From Gulosibacter chungangensis (lineage in GTDB: Bacteria; Actinomycetota; Actinomycetes; Actinomycetales; Microbacteriaceae), in the NCBI RefSeq assembly GCF_008831155.1, contig NZ_WBKB01000001.1, forward strand, positions 124,001-188,000: a stretch of DNA of 64,000 bases. The letters run 5' to 3'. This document shows positions 60,904-64,000 of the stretch, piece by piece; the stretch's first letter is position 1; each line of letters starts with the position of its first letter. The position numbers and the translations under genes are program-made. The notes under the pieces are model-generated. The model was not told where the DNA came from. It searched no databases and saw nothing but the letters and a program-made list of their open reading frames with translations.

Positions 60904-62394
60904 TTAGGGAATGCGCGTAATGCCGAGCACCTCGGCATTTTCGTTCTGCACGCGCTTGGCGAGTTCGGCGTCGTCGTTCAGCTTCTTGCCGTACTCGGGC
61001 ACGAGTGCCTTGATCTTCTTCTCCCACTCGGCAGACTTCTCAGGGAAGCAGCGCAGGGCCAGCTTGATCATGACTTCCGGCGCCACCGAAGCGCCCGGGG
61101 ATGCACCGAGCAGACCCGCAATCGAGCCGTCAGCCTTCGCGACCACTTCGGTGCCCATCTGCAGCACAGCCTTGCCATTGGCGTCCTTCTTCATCACCTG
61201 CACGCGCTGGCCGGCGGTGATGAGGCGCCAGTCCTCGCGCTTGGCTTCCGGCATGAACTGCAGGACTTCTTCGAACTTCTTGGCGTCGGATGCGGCGAGC
61301 TGGCCCACGAGGTAGCTCACGAGATCGAAGTTGGTTGCGCCGACGCCGAGGTAGGTCGGGATGTTCCCGGGCCGCAGCGCCTTGAACATGTCCAGCAGCG
61401 AACCCTGCTTGAGGTACTTCGTGTTGAACCCGGCGTAGGGCCCAAACATGAGCGCCTTCTTGCCGTTTACCACGCGGGTGTCGAGGTGCGGCACCGACAT
61501 CGGCGGGGCACCAACGGCAGCCTTGGAGTACACCTTGGCCTGGTGCTTTGCGACGACCTCGGGGTTGTCGGTGCGGAAGAACTGGCCCGAGATCGGGAAC
61601 CCACCGAAACCATTGACCTCGTCGATGCCCGACTTCTGCAGCAGGTTGAGTGCGCCACCACCGGCGCCAACGAACACAAAGCGGGCGTGCGTGACGTTCT
61701 TCTGCCCCTTATTGGCACCGCTACGAACCTGCGTAGCAACCTGCCAGATAGCGTCGGGGCGCTGACGCAGGTCGATGACCTCGGTACCGAGGCGCACCAC
61801 GGTGCCCTTTTCGATCGTGTTCTGGATGAGCAGGCGAGTGAGCGAACCAAAGTCAACGTCGGTGCCCTGCGGGACATAGGTCGCGGCGAAGACTTCATCC
61901 TTCGCGCGGCCCACCATCAGCGACGGTGCCCACTCAAAAATCTTGGCCGGGTCCTCGGAGTATTCCATGGTCGAGAACAGCGGCTGGTCCTTCAGCAGCT
62001 CATACCGACGGCGGAGGAAGTCAACGTTACCTGCACCGGTGACGAAGGTCATGTGCGGAACCGGATTGATGAACTTGCTCGGCTCCGGAAGATCACCGCG
62101 CTGCACGAGCGTGGCCCAGAGTTGCCGCGAGATCTGGAACTGCTCATTGATGGCGAGCGCCTTGGTGATGTCGATCTTGCCGTCTTTTTCCGGCGTGTAG
62201 TTCAACTCACAGAAGGCCGTGTGGCCGGTACCGGCGTTGTTCCACGGGTCCGAAGACTCCTGGGCCACGTCGTCGAGTCGTTCGATGATCTTGATCGACC
62301 AGTCGGGCTCGAATTCATTGAGGAGTGTGGCCAGCGTTGCCGACATCACACCGCCACCAATTAGGACAGCGTCATAAATCTTCGGGTTCGTCAC
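60904..62394 (-). CDS. mqo: Malate:quinone oxidoreductase
   Basis: Peripheral membrane FAD enzyme oxidising malate to oxaloacetate with quinone as acceptor; the main malate-oxidising route in many actinobacteria. At 496 residues it is normal length. FAD loop YDAVLIGGGVMSATLATLLN near 7–26, SSDPWNNAGTGHTAFCELNY near 47, NPVPHMTFVTGAGNVDFLRR near 109, and the C-terminal GLLGASPGASVAPEVMIKLA near 436. GTG 62394 is preferred to GTG 62400 because the predicted transcription start falls on it (leaderless mRNA). Confidence 0.93.
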   Translation of the reverse strand: MTNPKIYDAVLIGGGVMSATLATLLNEFEPDWSIKIIERLDDVAQESSDPWNNAGTGHTAFCELNYTPEKDGKIDITKALAINEQFQISRQLWATLVQRGDLPEPSKFINPVPHMTFVTGAGNVDFLRRRYELLKDQPLFSTMEYSEDPAKIFEWAPSLMVGRAKDEVFAATYVPQGTDVDFGSLTRLLIQNTIEKGTVVRLGTEVIDLRQRPDAIWQVATQVRSGANKGQKNVTHARFVFVGAGGGALNLLQKSGIDEVNGFGGFPISGQFFRTDNPEVVAKHQAKVYSKAAVGAPPMSVPHLDTRVVNGKKALMFGPYAGFNTKYLKQGSLLDMFKALRPGNIPTYLGVGATNFDLVSYLVGQLAASDAKKFEEVLQFMPEAKREDWRLITAGQRVQVMKKDANGKAVLQMGTEVVAKADGSIAGLLGASPGASVAPEVMIKLALRCFPEKSAEWEKKIKALVPEYGKKLNDDAELAKRVQNENAEVLGITRIP

Positions 62395-62400
62395 CCACAC

Positions 62401-62428
62401 AGTCTATGACAACTCGGCGCTATGTCAG
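62401..62428 (-). promoter_or_regulatory. Candidate mqo promoter giving a leaderless transcript
   Basis: Minus-strand −35 CTGACA (62423–62428), 16-bp spacer, −10 TAGACT (62401–62406). +1 would be at about 62394, the first base of a GTG codon. No ribosome site is seen before either GTG. Confidence 0.55.
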
Positions 62429-62494
62429 TGCGGCGATTGCATCACCGCACTGACACGGCATTGTGCACCGGCTGCGCGGAAATCCCTCGAACGA

Positions 62495-62614
62495 TCCCCG
62501 AGTAGGAGCGAAGCGACGTATCGAGGCGCGTCCGGAGAATCACCGCACCTCGATACGCCTACGGCTACTCGGTGAACGGAAGAGATACGCCTACGGCTAC
62601 TCGGTGAACGGAAG
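62495..62614 (-). repeat. GATACGCCTACGGCTACTCGG repeats, two direct plus one inverted copy
   Basis: Two 31-bp identical units (62552–62582 and 62584–62614) have a 32-bp period, the same period as the array at 10914. An inverted relative (GAGTAGGAGCGAAGCGACGT, about 62501–62525) can pair with the first unit. The array follows the asd stop and lies before the mqo promoter, so it may act as an asd terminator. Confidence 0.9.
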
Positions 62615-62615
62615 G

Positions 62616-63710
<1,095 letters not shown>

Positions 63711-63786
63711 TCAACGGATCAGCGGTGGCGTGGATGTGCATTGGCACGTGAAGCTCAAGAGTACCGCGCCGGTGCGTTGTTGGTAA

Positions 63787-64000
63787 CTAGCGGCCGGTGC
63801 CGGCGTAGACCACGGCCTCGGATTCGCCATCGAGACCAAACGCGGTGTGAATCACGCGGGCTGCCTCGGGAACGAGGTCGGCGCGGGTCACGATCGAGAT
63901 GCGGATCTCGGAGGTCGAGATCATGTCGATGTTGATGCCGGCGGTCGACAGGGCGTCAAAGAGCGTGGTCGAAACACCGATATTGGTGCGCATCCCGGAG
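63787..64000 (-). CDS. lysC: Aspartate kinase, C-terminal end (5' part outside window)
   Basis: The last ~71 codons of aspartokinase: the second ACT domain with MRTNIGVSTTLFDALSTAGI, then NIDMISTSEIRISIVTRADL and a C-terminal AFGLDGESEAVVYAGTGR. This regulatory part binds lysine/threonine. The reading frame stays open to the right edge. Position directly upstream of asd supports the call. In actinobacteria an internal start usually yields a separate beta subunit, which would lie outside this window. Confidence 0.92.
   Translation of the reverse strand, partial: SGMRTNIGVSTTLFDALSTAGINIDMISTSEIRISIVTRADLVPEAARVIHTAFGLDGESEAVVYAGTGR

Noticed and set aside
60835-62364. Plus-strand open frame of 509 codons opposite mqo
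   Set aside because: His/Arg/Leu-rich translation without recognisable domains; mqo on the minus strand is unambiguous.

Overview
The window is high-GC DNA with dense, often 4-bp-overlapping genes. The gene content (Rv3654c–Rv3660c-type Tad locus beside topA/tmk/holB, DUF4177–RidA–PASTA-PBP neighbourhood, mqo, polyprenol-phosphate mannosyltransferase) points to an actinobacterium, most likely Microbacteriaceae; the genus cannot be settled from sequence alone. It is chromosomal: mostly housekeeping genes plus several accessory blocks.

Layout. 1–7.6 kb: 5' part of ptsI on the minus strand, then a plus-strand run of yihY/brkB-like, exonuclease III, trpS, a polyprenol-phosphate mannosyltransferase-like gene, GTP cyclohydrolase II and an ABC exporter. 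7.7–21.2 kb: a molybdenum block with fdhD and a YdeP-type molybdopterin oxidoreductase, modABC on the opposite strand, moeB/moeZ-like, moeA, moaC, a DUF6457 gene and moaD. A 1.5-kb graveyard of IS110-like and IS3-like fragments ending in a 5'-truncated Lrp/AsnC regulator follows, then moaA, moaE and a nicotinamidase. 21.2–29.2 kb: D,D-carboxypeptidase, universal stress protein, AI-2E-type permease, small membrane protein, tRNA-Thr(CGT), secreted alpha/beta hydrolase, holB and tmk. 29.2–36.1 kb: topA, a vapBC toxin-antitoxin pair and a compact Tad pilus operon.

36.4–45.5 kb: an amine-use block (flavin amine oxidase, APC permease, TetR regulator, acetyl-CoA-synthetase-like enzyme) and a four-gene polar amino-acid ABC transporter behind an AT-rich, palindrome-rich promoter. 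45.5–51.4 kb: RidA, DUF4177, class A PBP with two PASTA domains, metallophosphoesterase, tRNA-Pro(CGG), and an intact IS481-family element inserted exactly at the tRNA 3' end with a 15-bp target duplication. 52.0–57.1 kb: an aromatic oxidation cassette of vanillyl-alcohol/eugenol-oxidase-type flavoenzyme, AraC/XylS regulator, flavin reductase, EthD-like protein and styrene-monooxygenase-type oxygenase, all minus strand, with a 21-bp tandem direct repeat upstream that looks like the AraC operator. 57.3–64 kb: DEAD-box helicase, SRPBCC protein, thymidine kinase, uridine kinase, mqo, asd and the 3' end of lysC.

How parts fit together. The mod, moe and moa genes import molybdate and build the cofactor, and FdhD could activate the adjacent YdeP-like enzyme. 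The amine oxidase, permease and acyl-CoA ligase are consistent with amine uptake, oxidation and activation of an acid product. In the aromatic cassette the reductase would supply reduced flavin to the StyA-like oxygenase, while the VAO-type oxidase could generate a vinyl- or hydroxyalkyl-phenol; that pathway is inference.

Broad sequence signals: the hexamer GGATGC/GCATCC is strongly over-represented (about 160 by hand count) and forms the stems of two terminators; a 32-bp-period repeat family occurs at three places; four 18-bp repeats abut the trpS start; a 13-bp tandem repeat forms the DUF6457/moaD junction. No CRISPR array, rRNA gene or replication origin was seen.
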